NCBI GenBank assembly: GCA_002440235.1
Contig: DJRZ01000035.1
Location: 33,591-39,500 of the forward strand
Length of the DNA stretch: 5,910 nucleotides
Origin: Alphaproteobacteria bacterium UBA6347
Lineage (GTDB): Bacteria; Pseudomonadota; Alphaproteobacteria; CAAGCB01; CAG-977
Direction: 5' to 3'
Part shown: one piece after another, positions 5,886-5,910 of the stretch
How positions within the stretch are numbered: position 1 is the stretch's first letter
Layout of the letters: each line of letters starts with the position of its first letter
The notes under the pieces: generated by a model
Told to the model about the DNA's origin: nothing
What the model saw: only the letters and a program-made list of their open reading frames with translations
Databases searched by the model: none
Made by a program: the position numbers and the translations under genes

Positions 5886-5910
5886 CCTTTTTTGATTTTT
5901 TCGCTTTTTT

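Noticed and set aside
5886..5910. Possible terminator after the membrane protein gene.
   Set aside because: There are three T6 runs but no inverted repeat before them within the visible sequence, and the window ends there.

Overview
The window looks like part of an alphaproteobacterial chromosome. The main evidence is FlbT, a flagellin regulator known from alphaproteobacteria, encoded directly behind a flagellin gene. The coding DNA is GC-rich, while the one long intergenic region is strikingly AT-rich with A- and T-tracts. I cannot name a genus. An uncultured Rhodospirillales-like lineage is a guess based only on the flagellin style (LSTGKKVN near the N-terminus, a 'DGAYNGLNLL' segment, and a C-terminus ending in LF).

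Layout: four genes lie on the minus strand and one on the plus strand. Reading in the minus direction from about 5164, the first gene encodes an 815-residue protein joining a circularly permuted ATP-grasp domain to an alpha-E domain. It overlaps by 4 bases (ATGA) a 303-residue transglutaminase-like cysteine peptidase with an intact Cys-His-Asp triad. After an 81-base gap, which holds a perfect inverted repeat and a possible promoter, comes a 479-residue flagellin with an unusual central domain. Fifteen bases beyond it, flbT starts and runs off the left edge after about 90 codons. On the plus strand, divergent from the ATP-grasp gene, is a 203-residue multi-pass membrane protein of unknown function (5274-5885).

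How they may work together: ATP-grasp, alpha-E and transglutaminase proteins form a recurring bacterial cassette. Comparative genomics has proposed that it makes or trims an amide-linked peptide or peptide tag, often with a proteasome-like Anbu peptidase. No Anbu gene is visible here, and the cassette is followed by a flagellin. The flagellin-flbT pair is a compact motility unit in which the regulator is probably co-transcribed with its target. Nothing in the sequence proves a functional link between the two units; same-strand adjacency is the only hint.

I see no tRNA, rRNA, CRISPR array, insertion sequence or phage-type gene. The most interesting points are apparent shortening of two segments of the ATP-grasp domain, a small internal duplication in the flagellin, a single cysteine in the flagellin C-terminal region, and a possible hairpin over the flagellin ribosome binding site.
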